Source of the DNA: Streptomyces sp. NBC_01317
GTDB taxonomy: Bacteria > Actinomycetota > Actinomycetes > Streptomycetales > Streptomycetaceae
DNA length: 64,000 nucleotides
Assembly (NCBI RefSeq): GCF_035961655.1
Contig: NZ_CP108393.1
Span: 4,669,001 to 4,733,000 of the forward strand
Direction: 5' to 3'
Under the pieces are notes generated by a model. It searched no databases. It saw only the letters and a program-made list of their open reading frames with translations, and was not told the origin of the DNA. Numbering within the stretch: position 1 is the stretch's first letter; every line of letters begins with the position of its first letter. Below, in pieces: positions 34,241-45,279 of the stretch. The position numbers and the translations under genes are program-made.

Positions 34241-34911
34241 CCGGCCGTGCTCGACGCGGACGCCGAGTCCGAGGGCTGCCCCGACTCCGGCTGACCGGAC
34301 TCGGAGGCGGAGCCCGACTCCGTACCGGACGGGGATTCGGACGCGTCGGCGGCCGGCGACTCCGACGCCGACGGCGAGGCGGTCGGGGACGGCGGCGTGC
34401 TCGGGCCGACGCCCTCGAAGTAGCTCTTGGCGGGGACGACGAGGGCGCGCAGGCCCACGTCACCGGTGTCGCTGAACGAGAAGACGACCGGCTGGGCGTT
34501 CCCGTCCTTGGCGGCCTCGCGGCCGTCCTCGATCACCGCGGAGGCGTTGCCCTCGCCCCCGAGCCGCACCCAGCCGCCGTTGGGCGGCACGGTGACCGGG
34601 CCCTTGCCCTTGGCGGGGGAGAGCTTCACCGTCGCGCCGGTGCCCGGCAGCGTGATGGAGTCGAGGGTCTGCGCGGTGCGGCCGTTGTTGAAGACCGTGC
34701 CGGTCACGACCGCGGGGCCCGTCGCGTCGAGCTCGGGCTGGGTGACCAGGGTGGCGGCCTGGATGGTGATGTCGCCGATGGAGGTGGCGGCGCTGTCCGG
34801 CTTGACGCCGAGCGTCTGGGCGTTGTTGCCCGCGCCACACGCGGTGAGCGAGGCAAGCGACAACACGAGGGCGGAAGCGGCGAACGTGCCGCGTCGAAGG
34901 CTGCGGCTCAC
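34237..34911 (-). CDS. Putative lipoprotein with DUF461-like domain
   Basis: This is a 224-residue exported protein. A lipoprotein signal peptide ends in the lipobox LTAC (residues 22-25), so the mature protein should be tethered by the Cys to the outer face of the membrane. The middle (DITIQAATLVTQPELDATGP; VVTGTVFNNGRTAQTLDSIT) resembles copper-chaperone-like/DUF461 beta-sandwich proteins common in actinobacteria. The C-terminal 60 residues are a Ser/Pro/Glu-rich tail (SASESPAADASESPSGT). The stop codon lies inside the right end of the MITE at 34061-34240, so the original C-terminus may have been different. Confidence 0.75.
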   Translation of the reverse strand: MSRSLRRGTFAASALVLSLASLTACGAGNNAQTLGVKPDSAATSIGDITIQAATLVTQPELDATGPAVVTGTVFNNGRTAQTLDSITLPGTGATVKLSPAKGKGPVTVPPNGGWVRLGGEGNASAVIEDGREAAKDGNAQPVVFSFSDTGDVGLRALVVPAKSYFEGVGPSTPPSPTASPSASESPAADASESPSGTESGSASESGQPESGQPSDSASASSTAG

Positions 34912-35524
34912 GGCGGCGGCAACTCCTAGGACGTGTTGGGACGGAGGGGCGAGGACGGCTCAAGGTGTATCAGCGCGCTTAGGTTACCGAGGCGCCGACA
35001 CCGCCCCGCACCCGACCCGCCTCCTGGGGGCACGGGTACGGAGACAGCTCCCCGTACCGGTACGGGGACGGCTCCCCGCGCCCCCATTCGATCGGCGTGT
35101 CCATGACGCTCCGTTCCCACCGCTGATCACATGGTTTCCGCGCTGTTCACATAACGCCGGTGATCAATTCAGGCCGGGCCGCCGCACATTCTCCGGAATA
35201 CCGTCCCGGAGCCGTGGTGATCAAATTCAGAATCCGCCGCACAGGTGATCGGCAGCCGAACGGAGTACCGGAACTTCACCGTCTTGAATCAGGCAAATCG
35301 GGACGTTAGTACCCGCTGGGGGGTGTCGCGCGGTCGGTAACGGGCGCGTTTCCGCACGCCCGCGCAGCCGCTCCGACCTGCGAATACCCGGTTCCGGAAG
35401 CCGTCCGCAGCACGTCCCTGGCGCTGTTGTCAAGCCCCGAGATGCGCCCTGACCTGCGAAAACACCATTCAGAAGGAGCCATTCTCGTGTTATCCTGGAT
35501 AGCCACGGAAGGGGTACCTGTCAC
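34912..35524. other. Intergenic region upstream of carD
   Basis: No gene is supported. It holds the divergent promoters of the lipoprotein and carD genes. GGTGATCAATTCAG (about 35159) and GGTGATCAAATTCAG (about 35217) are near-identical words 58 bases apart, with further GTGATC/GATCAC words nearby, possible binding sites for a common regulator. Confidence 0.4.
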
Positions 35525-36007
35525 ATGACGTTCAAGGTAGGCGACACCGTGGTCTATCCCCATCACGGGGCCGCGCTGATCGAGGCCATCGAAACTCGCC
35601 AGATCAAAGGCGTGGACAAGACCTACTTGGTGCTCAAGGTCGCCCAGGGCGACTTGACGGTACGTGTCCCGGCGGACAATGCGGAGTTCGTCGGCGTGCG
35701 TGACGTGGTCGGTCAGGAAGGACTGGACCGGGTCTTCGAGGTGCTCAGAGCGCCGTACGCGGAAGAGCCCACGAACTGGTCCCGTCGTTACAAGGCAAAT
35801 CTCGAGAAGCTCGCCTCCGGCGATGTGATCAAGGTCGCCGAGGTCGTCCGCGACCTGTGGCGTCGGGAGCGCGAGCGCGGACTCTCCGCAGGTGAGAAGC
35901 GCATGCTCGCCAAGGCGCGGCAGATTCTTGTGAGCGAGCTCGCTCTCGCGGAGAACACGAATGAAGACAAGGCCGAGGCTCTGCTCGACGAGGTACTCGC
36001 GTCCTGA
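35525..36007 (+). CDS. carD: CarD family RNA polymerase-binding regulator
   Basis: This 160-residue protein stabilises open promoter complexes by binding the RNA polymerase beta subunit and promoter DNA. The N-terminal Tudor-like RID domain ([21 protein letters not shown]) and the C-terminal helical DNA-binding domain ([41 protein letters not shown]) are both intact. It normally supports rRNA transcription and vegetative growth in actinobacteria. Context upstream of ispD-ispF matches other Streptomyces genomes. Confidence 0.95.
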   Translation: MTFKVGDTVVYPHHGAALIEAIETRQIKGVDKTYLVLKVAQGDLTVRVPADNAEFVGVRDVVGQEGLDRVFEVLRAPYAEEPTNWSRRYKANLEKLASGDVIKVAEVVRDLWRRERERGLSAGEKRMLAKARQILVSELALAENTNEDKAEALLDEVLAS

Positions 36008-36348
36008 ACGTGCGGCTCCTGTTCCACCACAACGTGCTCAGCCGCAACGTGCTCAACAGCAGTGAATGCCGTGGTGCCCGCTGACCAGCTCTGATGGAGA
36101 AGCTGTGTCGCCGGGCGCTGCGGCATGTCCGTACACCCGCATCCCGTCCGACATCCGGGTACTCATCCCCCGTACACCCGCACCTGTCCTGGCGCGCGCC
36201 TGCCCACCCACGCGAGGGGTCACACACCCGCGCACCGGGTGCGGCTTGCCTCGACCGTGTCACGGAAGGGGCCGGTCAGGCGTCGCGCCCGGCACGCTCT
36301 GGCCATACCCATGTCGGCCGCGGACACAAACCTGCCGGAGTGCAACCG

Positions 36349-37095
36349 ATGTCAGACGAAGCCAGCCCCCACCGCACCGCCGCGGTGATCCCAGCGGCCG
36401 GCCGGGGCGTGCGGCTCGGCCCCGGCGCCCCCAAGGCGCTCCGCACCCTGGGCGGCACGCCCATCCTGATCCACGCCGTCCGCGCGATGGCCGCCTCCCG
36501 CGCGGTCTCGCTCGTGGTCGTGGTCGCCCCGCCGGACGGCGCCGCCGGGGTCAAGCACCTCCTGGACGAGCACGCGCTGCCCGCCCGTACCGACTACCTC
36601 GTCGTGCCGGGCGGCGAGACCCGCCAGGAGTCCGTACGGCTGGGCCTCGACGCCCTGCCCCCCGGGATCACGACCGTCCTCGTCCATGACGCGGCCCGCC
36701 CGCTGGTGCCCGTCGACACCGTGGACGCCGTCATCGAGGCCGTACGGGACGGCGCGCCGGCCGTGGTGCCCGCGCTGCCCCTCGCGGACACCGTCAAGCA
36801 GGTCGAGCCGCGCGAGAAGGGCGAGCCGGAGCCGGTCGTCGCCACGCCCGAGCGGGCCACCCTGCGCGCCGTACAGACTCCGCAGGGCTTCGACCGGGCC
36901 ACGCTGGAGCGCGCGCACCACACGGTGGCGGCGGTGGGTGAGGGTGCAACGGACTGCGCCGGTATGGTCGAGCGGCTCGGCACGCCCGTGGTGGTCGTCC
37001 CGGGCCACGAGGAGGCGTTCAAGGTGACCAGGCCGCTGGATCTGGTGCTGGCCGAGGCGGTTCTCGCCCGGAGGAGGGCCAACGATGGCTTCTGA
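36349..37095 (+). CDS. ispD: 2-C-methyl-D-erythritol 4-phosphate cytidylyltransferase
   Basis: This 248-residue MEP-pathway enzyme transfers CMP from CTP to methylerythritol phosphate. The nucleotide-binding signature [21 protein letters not shown] starts at residue 10. [27 protein letters not shown] and [17 protein letters not shown] follow as in IspD. ATG at 36349 is chosen because the family N-terminus begins there; the frame stays open upstream to 36094 but that part is unconserved. It overlaps ispF by 11 bases, so the two are coupled. The 340-base gap after carD holds no gene. Confidence 0.94.
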   Translation: MSDEASPHRTAAVIPAAGRGVRLGPGAPKALRTLGGTPILIHAVRAMAASRAVSLVVVVAPPDGAAGVKHLLDEHALPARTDYLVVPGGETRQESVRLGLDALPPGITTVLVHDAARPLVPVDTVDAVIEAVRDGAPAVVPALPLADTVKQVEPREKGEPEPVVATPERATLRAVQTPQGFDRATLERAHHTVAAVGEGATDCAGMVERLGTPVVVVPGHEEAFKVTRPLDLVLAEAVLARRRANDGF

Positions 37096-37588
37096 GGTAC
37101 CCGTACCCCCGCTCCTGCCGCAGGTCGGCATCGGGACGGACATCCACGCCTTCGAGGAGGGCCGGGAGCTGTGGTGCGCGGGCCTGCTCTGGGAGAACGA
37201 GGGGCCGGGGCTCGCCGGCCACTCCGACGCGGATGTGGTCGCCCACGCGGCCTGCAACGCGCTGTTCTCCGCGGCGGGCCTCGGCGACCTCGGCGCGCAC
37301 TTCGGCACCGGGCGCCCCGAGTGGTCCGGAGCGCCCGGAGTCACGCTCCTCACGGAGGCCGCCAGGATCGTCCGCGCGGAGGGCTTCACGATCGGGAACG
37401 TCGCCGTCCAGGTCGTCGGGCCGCGGCCGAAGATCGGCAAGCGCAGGGAAGAGGCCCAGAAGGTCCTCTCGGCGGCGGTCGGCGCGCCCGTGTCGGTCTC
37501 GGCGGCGACCTCGGACGGGCTCGGTTTCACCGGCCGGGGCGAGGGCCTGGCGGCGATCGCGACGGCTCTGGTGGTCCGTACGACCTGA
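37085..37588 (+). CDS. ispF: 2-C-methyl-D-erythritol 2,4-cyclodiphosphate synthase
   Basis: This 167-residue trimeric enzyme of the MEP isoprenoid pathway cyclises CDP-ME 2-phosphate. The zinc site DIH lies in [13 protein letters not shown] and the third ligand in [37 protein letters not shown] and [18 protein letters not shown] are family signatures. It is translated with ispD (11-base overlap). Confidence 0.95.
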   Translation: MASEVPVPPLLPQVGIGTDIHAFEEGRELWCAGLLWENEGPGLAGHSDADVVAHAACNALFSAAGLGDLGAHFGTGRPEWSGAPGVTLLTEAARIVRAEGFTIGNVAVQVVGPRPKIGKRREEAQKVLSAAVGAPVSVSAATSDGLGFTGRGEGLAAIATALVVRTT

Positions 37589-37750
37589 ACGCGCGTCTCT
37601 CGCCGTCCGTACGGCCTGATCGCGACGGCCCCGAAATACGCCCGCGCTCCCCGGAGTTGAGGGAACGTCGACATGCTCCGCCCGTCAGCGGCAACATGCT
37701 CCTCAGCATCGGTCACGTACTCAGCAGGTTCACCAGGAGGCTCCCCCGCC

Positions 37751-38155
37751 ATGTCAGCGACACTCTCGGACGCGCTCAAGAAGGTCCTCGACGGAAACGT
37801 CTTCGTCAGCATCGCCACCATCCAGCCCGACGGCAGCCCCCAGGTGTCCCCGGTCTGGGTGAAGCGTGACGGCGAGGACCTCCTCATATCGACCACGCTG
37901 GGCCGCCGCAAGGAGCTGAACCTGCGCCGTGACCCCCGCGTCACCGTCCTGGTGCACCCGGCCGACGCGCCGTACAGCTACGCGGAGATCCGCGGGACCT
38001 CGACCCTCACCGAGGAGGGCGGCCAGGAGCTGATCGACGAGTTGTCGGTGAAGTACACGGGCCAGCCGTACAGCGAGCAGAACCCGAACGCGCACCTCGA
38101 CGCCCCGCGTGTGGTCGTACGGATCACGCCGCGCAAGGTCGTCGGCGGCATCTGA
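37751..38155 (+). CDS. PPOX-class F420-dependent protein
   Basis: This 134-residue split-barrel protein is of the type described as PPOX class F420-dependent (TIGR03618-like). Strand patterns NVFVSIATIQPDGSPQVSPV, LISTTLGRRKELNLRRDPRV and YAEIRGTSTLTEEGGQEL are typical. The C-terminus VVVRITPRKVVGGI is also conserved. ATG at 37751 follows CAGGAGG at a good distance; a longer reading from 37673 would lack this. It lies between ispF and cysS in the same direction. Substrate unknown. Confidence 0.88.
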   Translation: MSATLSDALKKVLDGNVFVSIATIQPDGSPQVSPVWVKRDGEDLLISTTLGRRKELNLRRDPRVTVLVHPADAPYSYAEIRGTSTLTEEGGQELIDELSVKYTGQPYSEQNPNAHLDAPRVVVRITPRKVVGGI

Positions 38156-38281
38156 CCGGCCCGGTCGGCGGTCGGCCGACGCCCGCCCGGCGGCCGTCCG
38201 CCGCGCGGGATTGTCACGCTTCGGTGACCCCGCGGCCCAAAGGGTCGCGGGGCACTACCCCAGGCGCACTACCCTTGTCGC

Positions 38282-39685
<1,404 letters not shown>

Positions 39686-39837
39686 ACCCCGTCCCCACGA
39701 GGGTCATGGGTGTGCCGCCCGGGACGACCGGGCGGCACACTTACGTACCCTGTTACAGATATGAATGCCGCGTACGCCGCGTACGCCGTCCGAAGCACCA
39801 CGCAGAGCACCTCTGAAAGCAACGAAACAGGTAGGTC

Positions 39838-40794
39838 ATGGCCGGGAACAGCCAGCGCAGGAACCGCCGCACGTCCAACAAGAAGGGCGCGCAGGTCGGC
39901 AGCGGTGGCAAGCGACGCCGCAGCCTGGAAGGCAAGGGACCGACGCCGCCCGCGTCCGCGCGCAAGGGCCATGTCCAGAACCGCGGCGCCAACGCCAAGG
40001 CCAAGCTGACCGCGCGGCGCCAGGTCGCCCGCCGGGGCGGCAAGGGCACGAGCGAGATGGTCGTGGGCCGCAACCCGGTCTTCGAGGCGCTGCGCGACGG
40101 GGTACCGGCGTCGATGCTGTACGTCCAGCAGTTCATCGACAACGACGAGCGCGTCCGGGAGGCGCTCCAGCTCGCGGCGGACCGCGGGGGCATCCACCTG
40201 ATGGAGGCGCCCAAGCCGGAGCTGGACCGGATGACGAACGGCCTGAACCACCAGGGCATGGTGCTCCAGGTCCCGCCGTACGAGTACGCGCACCCGGACG
40301 ACCTCGCGGCGGCGGCCTTCGACGACCACGAGGACCCGCTGATCGTGGCGCTCGACGGCGTCACCGACCCGCGGAACCTGGGCGCGGTCGTCCGCTCCGT
40401 CTCGGCGTTCGGCGGCCACGGCGTGGTGGTCCCCGAGCGGCGCGCCGCCGGGATGACCGCGGGCGCGTGGAAGTCCTCGGCGGGCGCGGCGGCCCGTACG
40501 CCCGTTGCCCGCTGCACGAACCTGACCCGCACGCTGGAGGCGTACCGCAAGGCGGGCCTCACGATCGTGGGGCTGGCGGCGGACGGGGAGGCGGAGGTGG
40601 GGGATCTCGCGGCGCTCGGGGGCCCTGTGGTCATCGTGGTCGGGAGCGAGGGCAAGGGCCTGTCGCGCCTGGTCGGCGAGACGTGCGACTTCCGTGTCCG
40701 GATTCCTATGCCCGGGGGCGCGGAGTCGCTGAACGCGGGGGTTGCGGCGGGGGTCGTCCTGTACGAGGCGTCGCGCCGCCGTGCGTCGCGGTGA
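39838..40794 (+). CDS. rlmB: 23S rRNA (guanosine-2'-O-)-methyltransferase RlmB (TrmH family)
   Basis: This is a 318-residue SPOUT-fold rRNA methyltransferase. A basic N-terminal extension ([14 protein letters not shown] onwards, about 75 residues) is typical of actinobacterial members. The substrate-binding domain starts [20 protein letters not shown]. The trefoil-knot motifs are [20 protein letters not shown] (motif 1), [14 protein letters not shown] (motif 2) and [20 protein letters not shown] (motif 3). It should methylate a 23S rRNA guanosine at the ribose. Confidence 0.92.
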   Translation: MAGNSQRRNRRTSNKKGAQVGSGGKRRRSLEGKGPTPPASARKGHVQNRGANAKAKLTARRQVARRGGKGTSEMVVGRNPVFEALRDGVPASMLYVQQFIDNDERVREALQLAADRGGIHLMEAPKPELDRMTNGLNHQGMVLQVPPYEYAHPDDLAAAAFDDHEDPLIVALDGVTDPRNLGAVVRSVSAFGGHGVVVPERRAAGMTAGAWKSSAGAAARTPVARCTNLTRTLEAYRKAGLTIVGLAADGEAEVGDLAALGGPVVIVVGSEGKGLSRLVGETCDFRVRIPMPGGAESLNAGVAAGVVLYEASRRRASR

Positions 40795-41561
40795 CCGTGC
40801 GTCGGTGACCGGCGTGGTGGCCGTGCTTTTGTCCTCAATCGCCGGACGGCTTTATTCGTGCGTCTGCCCGGTGCGCTCGGGTGCGGCTTACTGATTGTCC
40901 TCAATCGCCGGACGGGCTTGGTGGTGCCCGCTGCGGGCCGGTTGCGTATGCGCGGGTTGTTGCCAGGGGCCGGGCAGGGGTCGTGTCCTGCACTGCATGT
41001 TTTACGTCGCGTTCGGCGGGTCGTTCAGTTCACCGGAGCCACGCGACACAAAACACGCTCTACGTTCCGGACACGACCCCTGCCCGTCCCCCTTCCACGC
41101 CCGCGTCAAGGCAAATCAAGCCCGTCCGGCGTTTGAGGACATCCGTAAGCCGCACCCGGCACCGGGCAGAGGCCAAAATCAAGCCTGTCCGGCGTTTGAG
41201 GACGTTGGTAAGCGGCACTGTCCACCGGGCGGAGGTGAGGTGCCCCGGGCGGGCGGGGTCGTTGCGTCTCCCGTCGGCGTGAGGGGGGTGGGGTCGGAGG
41301 AGGTGCGTGTGTCCGGACGTAAAGCGTGTTTTGTGGCGCGTGGCTACCGTGAATGTTCGGGGTTCCTGAGGCGCCGTAAAACATGCAGTCCGGACATACG
41401 TACCTCCGCAGGCCCCGGCCCCCGTCACCACGACACACCCAGCCCGTCCGGCGTTTGAGGACATCAGTAACCCGCGCCCGCGCACCGGGCAGAGGCCAAC
41501 CCAAGCCCGTCCGGCGCTTGAGGACAAGAAGGAAGCCGCGCCCACCACCGGGCCGCAACCA
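40795..41561. repeat. Repeat-rich interval: GTCCGGCG motifs and an inverted repeat pair
   Basis: No gene. Six copies of a GTCCTCAA-CGCCGGACGG-type motif (also read as CCGTCCGGCGTTTGAGGAC) lie near 40833, 40897, 41115, 41183, 41443 and 41501. Two about 90-base segments, 40984-41074 and 41309-41398, are reverse complements sharing CTGCATGTTTTACG and ACAAAACACGCT. The interval separates convergent rlmB and glycosyltransferase genes. Confidence 0.7.
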
Positions 41562-43103
41562 TCACCGCGCCAACGCCCTCCGCACGCGTCGCTTCACGCG
41601 GACAAGCAAAGGCGCCCCCGACCGCTCCCGCAGCACCGGCCGCGAGCCGTCCGCGATCGTCAGGGACAGAGAAAGCTCCGTCTCCTTCGTCCACCCACAG
41701 CTCACGACCCGCGCCTTCACCTCCCAACGCCCAGCGTTACGCCCCGCGTTGATCGCCTCCGGCGTCAGACGGGCCACCGTGCGATGGACCACCCGAAACG
41801 CACCCGGCGCGCCCGCACCCGGCGCGCCCGCACCCGGCGCACCCGCAACCAGCGGAACCCGCTCCGTCGTCGTGGTGGCGGGCAGCACGAACTCCTCGCC
41901 CCCGCCACCCCGCCTCCGTACCAACAGATCCATCCGCGCCGACCGCAGACGCGCGGTCACGTCCAGGGTCTCCGGCGACAGCGACAGCGACCCCCCGGTC
42001 ACCGAAGGCCGCAGCGAATCCCCGCCCTCCGTATGCAGGAACGTCAACGGCCCCTCCGCGCCCATCAGTTCGCCGGTCGCCGTGATCTCCAGCTCCCCGG
42101 TCACCCGGGCCGACGCCTTCACCCGTACCGCCGACTCCCAGCGCGCCAGCTCCCGTACCGCGTCGGGCCGGCCCTGCTCGACCAGGGCGGCCACCGCCCG
42201 CTGCGGCGCGGGGAGCCCCGCGGCCACCCCCGGTGCGAAGCGCTCGGCGAGGGCGGACCGTACCTCCCCGAAGAACTCGCCGCGCCACGCGGCCGGCGCG
42301 TCGAGGTAGCGCGGCGCGGTCAGGCGCCCGATCATCTCCACCCGCAGCCAGCGCCGGTGCAGCCGGTCCCGCAGCGCGCCCGGCTCGGTGTGCGCGTCCA
42401 CGATGTCGAGCGCCTCGCGCAGGTTGCCGAAGTACCCGGCCGGGTCGAAGGGCCGGAAGCCCGCGTTCGACGCGTCGGGGCGGGCGACATGGAAGTAGCA
42501 CACGTAGTCGGAGAGGACCGAGATCCGCTCGGCGAGGAAGTACGCCGCCGTCACGAAGACATGGTCCTCCAGGCGCCGCTTGCCCTCGGGGAAGCGCAGT
42601 CCGTGGTCCATCAGGAACGACCTGCGGAACATCTTGTGCGGGGTGAGGCTGTCGATCAGCGGCGCCGTCGCGAGCGTCGCCCGCGGATGGTTGCGCCGGA
42701 ACAGCTCCTTCGGGACGCCGCGCCCCCGGCCCGCCATCTTGCCGATGACGACGTCCGCGTCGTTCTCCTTGGCGTACGCGTAGAGCCGCTGGAGCGCCTC
42801 GTCCCCGAACCAGTCGTCGTTGTCGGCGAACTGTACGTACTCGCCGCGCGCGCGTTCGATCCCGATGTTGCGCGGGCGCGACGGCCAGCCCGAGTTGGGG
42901 ATGTGGACGACGCCGATGTGCGCGTGCGCGGCGGCCAGCGCGTCGAGCCGCTCGCCGGTGCCGTCCGTGGACCCGTCGTCGACGAAGATCACCTCGAACT
43001 CACCGGCGGCCATGGTCTGTCGCAGTAAGGAAGCGATCAGTTCCTCGATGTGGACGCCCGGGTCGTAGACGGGGACGACAACACTCACCTTGGGGGTACT
43101 CAT
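41562..43103 (-). CDS. Family 2 glycosyltransferase
   Basis: This 513-residue protein has an N-terminal GT-A (SpsA-type) domain: VSVVVPVYDPGVHIEELI, VIFVDDGSTDGTGERLD, RPRNIGIERARGEYVQFADN and the DxD-like ADNDDWFG. The acceptor region contains FRRSFLMDHGLRFPEGKRRL-EDH. The remaining 200 residues form a beta-rich domain of unknown role, including a GAPGAGAPGAGAPGA repeat encoded at about 41806-41850. ATG at 43103 is chosen because STPKVSVVVPVYD starts there. It probably builds a cell-wall or surface glycan. No sugar-polymer operon is attached. It is divergent from the DoxX-type gene. Confidence 0.85.
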   Translation of the reverse strand: MSTPKVSVVVPVYDPGVHIEELIASLLRQTMAAGEFEVIFVDDGSTDGTGERLDALAAAHAHIGVVHIPNSGWPSRPRNIGIERARGEYVQFADNDDWFGDEALQRLYAYAKENDADVVIGKMAGRGRGVPKELFRRNHPRATLATAPLIDSLTPHKMFRRSFLMDHGLRFPEGKRRLEDHVFVTAAYFLAERISVLSDYVCYFHVARPDASNAGFRPFDPAGYFGNLREALDIVDAHTEPGALRDRLHRRWLRVEMIGRLTAPRYLDAPAAWRGEFFGEVRSALAERFAPGVAAGLPAPQRAVAALVEQGRPDAVRELARWESAVRVKASARVTGELEITATGELMGAEGPLTFLHTEGGDSLRPSVTGGSLSLSPETLDVTARLRSARMDLLVRRRGGGGEEFVLPATTTTERVPLVAGAPGAGAPGAGAPGAFRVVHRTVARLTPEAINAGRNAGRWEVKARVVSCGWTKETELSLSLTIADGSRPVLRERSGAPLLVRVKRRVRRALAR

Positions 43104-43275
43104 GCGTGCCTCTCGGGAGAAGACCTCAACTCTGCCCGAACCCGCCCACAGTCGCGAATCAGATGACTTGTCCGCCCTTGATCCGCCCAGGATCCCCGCC
43201 GCCCGATGATCTTGACGGGTCTCGGACATTTCCCGCGCGTCAAGGCAGTGTCCTAAACACAAGTCACTCGGTTAG

Positions 43276-45054
43276 ATGAGTGTGGACACCAGAACGCCCC
43301 GGCCCGGGTTCGACGATCAGCCCCCGCTGAGCATGCTCAAGGTGGATTCCGATCCCGCGCAGGTCATCGTGAACCACGCCAGCTTCCGGGTGAAGCTCGC
43401 ATCGCCCCAGCGCACCGCCCCCGCCCGCGCCCTCACGGACACCGCGCGCATCCCCGCCATGAGCGGCGCACCCGCCGCCGGCGGCGCGCGCCGTCGTGCG
43501 CCCGTCGTGTGGAGCGGCAGGTCCGAGCCCGGTGACCCCGGAGCGACCGGACTCCTCCAGGCCGTACGGAACTCCACCGCGGCCAGGACCTCCGCGGCCG
43601 TGCGCGCGGGCGGTGCGGTCGGCGTGGGCGGCACCTACGAATCCGTACCCGAAGGGGGGTACGAGGGGCACGACACCGGCGCCACGCAGGTCATCCCCCG
43701 CATCGCCCTGGACGACGACGCCACGACCCTGACGCCCGTCGTGGGCGGGGGCAGAGGCGGAGGTGCGGGAGGCCGGCCCGGCGGCGGGCGTTCAGGACCG
43801 CTCCTGCCGCCCATGCGGCAGGCGGTCGGCGCCTACGACGCGCCGTCCGAAGGCAATTTCTCCGACCGGGAGTTTTCCGACCGGGAGTTTTCCGACCGGG
43901 AGTTGTCCGAGCGGGAGCTGTACGACGCCCTCGACCCCGACGACGACCGCCCGCGCGCCCAGCGCCACGGCGCCGACACCGTCCGGCACGCGTACTACCC
44001 CGGCCGCCGGATGAACCTGGGCGTGGTGCTCCTCCCGCTCCGCGTCTTCCTCGGCTTCATCTCGATCTACGCCGGCATGGGCAAGCTGTGCGACCCCGTC
44101 TACTTCGACGGCGGCGAGCGCGGCTCGATGGTCAAGTGGCTGCACTCGCTGCACCCGTGGGCGCTCGCGGAGCCGCTCAGGGACTTCGCGCTCTCGCACC
44201 CGGTGGGCGCGGGCCTCAGCATCGCGTTCCTCCAGATCGTCGTCGGCGTCCTGACCGTCCTCGGCCTGTGGCAGCGGGTCGCGGCGTCCTTCGGGGCGGT
44301 GCTCTCGGCGGCGCTGCTGCTGACCGTCAGCTGGCGGACCGTACCGGCGTACGACGCGCCGGACATCATCTACCTCGCCGCCTGGTCGCCGCTGATCATC
44401 GCGGGCGCGCCCGTCTACTCGGTGGACGGCCGCCTCGCGGGCGAGGCCTGGCGCAGGCTCGGCCCCCGCTCGGAGATCTGGGACCTGCGGCGGCGCGTGC
44501 TGCGCCGGGGCGCGGTCCTGGCGTCCGTCGTGATCGGCCTGACGTTCCTGATCGGCTCGGTCCTCGGCGGAGCCGTACGGTCCTCGGACATGGTCACCGT
44601 GCCGGGTCCGAACGACGACCCGGTGAACCAGCTGCCCGGCGTCCCGCTCCCGCGCGAGTCCAGCGGCCGCGCGAGTGCGTCGGGGACCCCGTCGGGCGGC
44701 AGCCGTGCGTCCGGGAAGCCGGCGGAGCCGTCCGCGACCCGCTCCAGCGCCCCGGCGGCGCAGGAGTCCGCACCGGCGCGTACGCCCGCGCGGGAGACGG
44801 CGAGCGCGGGCAGCGGGCAGAACAGCGGGCAGCAGCAGCCCAGCCAGACCCAGGGCACCGGCGCCGTGCCGCCGCGCACGTCCGAGCAGGCCCCTCCGCC
44901 CCCGCCCACCAGCCAGGGCCCGTCGTCGAGCGGCAGCACGGGCGACGGCAGCAGCGGTGGTACGGGGGGCACGGACGGCGGCTCGTCCACGACGGGCGGC
45001 TCGTCGTCGGGCGGTACGGGGGCGCGGAACCCGATCGGGGGGCTGCTGGGCTGA
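43276..45054 (+). CDS. DoxX family membrane protein with long disordered ends
   Basis: This is a 592-residue protein. Residues 1-235 are hydrophilic and low in structure, including a FSDREFSDREFSDRELSER repeat encoded by 15-base units at about 43858-43915. Four transmembrane helices of the DoxX fold follow (VVLLPLRVFLGFISIYAGMG; GLSIAFLQIVVGVLTVLGLW; AVLSAALLLTVSWRTV; DIIYLAAWSPLIIAGAPV), and a fifth at VLASVVIGLTFLIGSVLG. The C-terminal 170 residues are a Ser/Gly/Pro/Thr-rich tail. DoxX proteins act with thiol or quinone redox enzymes, but the role here is unknown. A strong hairpin follows the stop. Confidence 0.8.
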   Translation: MSVDTRTPRPGFDDQPPLSMLKVDSDPAQVIVNHASFRVKLASPQRTAPARALTDTARIPAMSGAPAAGGARRRAPVVWSGRSEPGDPGATGLLQAVRNSTAARTSAAVRAGGAVGVGGTYESVPEGGYEGHDTGATQVIPRIALDDDATTLTPVVGGGRGGGAGGRPGGGRSGPLLPPMRQAVGAYDAPSEGNFSDREFSDREFSDRELSERELYDALDPDDDRPRAQRHGADTVRHAYYPGRRMNLGVVLLPLRVFLGFISIYAGMGKLCDPVYFDGGERGSMVKWLHSLHPWALAEPLRDFALSHPVGAGLSIAFLQIVVGVLTVLGLWQRVAASFGAVLSAALLLTVSWRTVPAYDAPDIIYLAAWSPLIIAGAPVYSVDGRLAGEAWRRLGPRSEIWDLRRRVLRRGAVLASVVIGLTFLIGSVLGGAVRSSDMVTVPGPNDDPVNQLPGVPLPRESSGRASASGTPSGGSRASGKPAEPSATRSSAPAAQESAPARTPARETASAGSGQNSGQQQPSQTQGTGAVPPRTSEQAPPPPPTSQGPSSSGSTGDGSSGGTGGTDGGSSTTGGSSSGGTGARNPIGGLLG

Positions 45055-45104
45055 GGCCCCGGCGCGGGGACGCGCAGGAGAGACGTACAGCGGGGGAGAC
45101 GTAC

Positions 45105-45170
45105 AAGAGACGGTCCGGTCCGGGACAACGCGGCTGTAGGGCGGCGGAGTTCCGGACCGGACCGTCTCTT
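45105..45170. terminator. Long terminator hairpin
   Basis: Nineteen-base perfect arms starting AAGAGACGGTCCGGTCCGG (45105) and ending at 45170 lie after the DoxX gene, which converges on the nucleotidyltransferase gene. Confidence 0.75.
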
Positions 45171-45279
45171 GGTGTGGTGCGGCCCGTGGTTGTGGCCCGT
45201 GGTTGTGGCCCACGAGGGGCCGTGGGGCGCCTCAGGGCGGTACGGGAGGGGCTCTTGGGTACGGGGGCGGGTCTGGCCC

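Noticed and set aside
36094..36348. Longer N-terminus for IspD
   Set aside because: The extra 85 residues are Pro/Arg-rich and unconserved in type. The IspD family starts near 36349.
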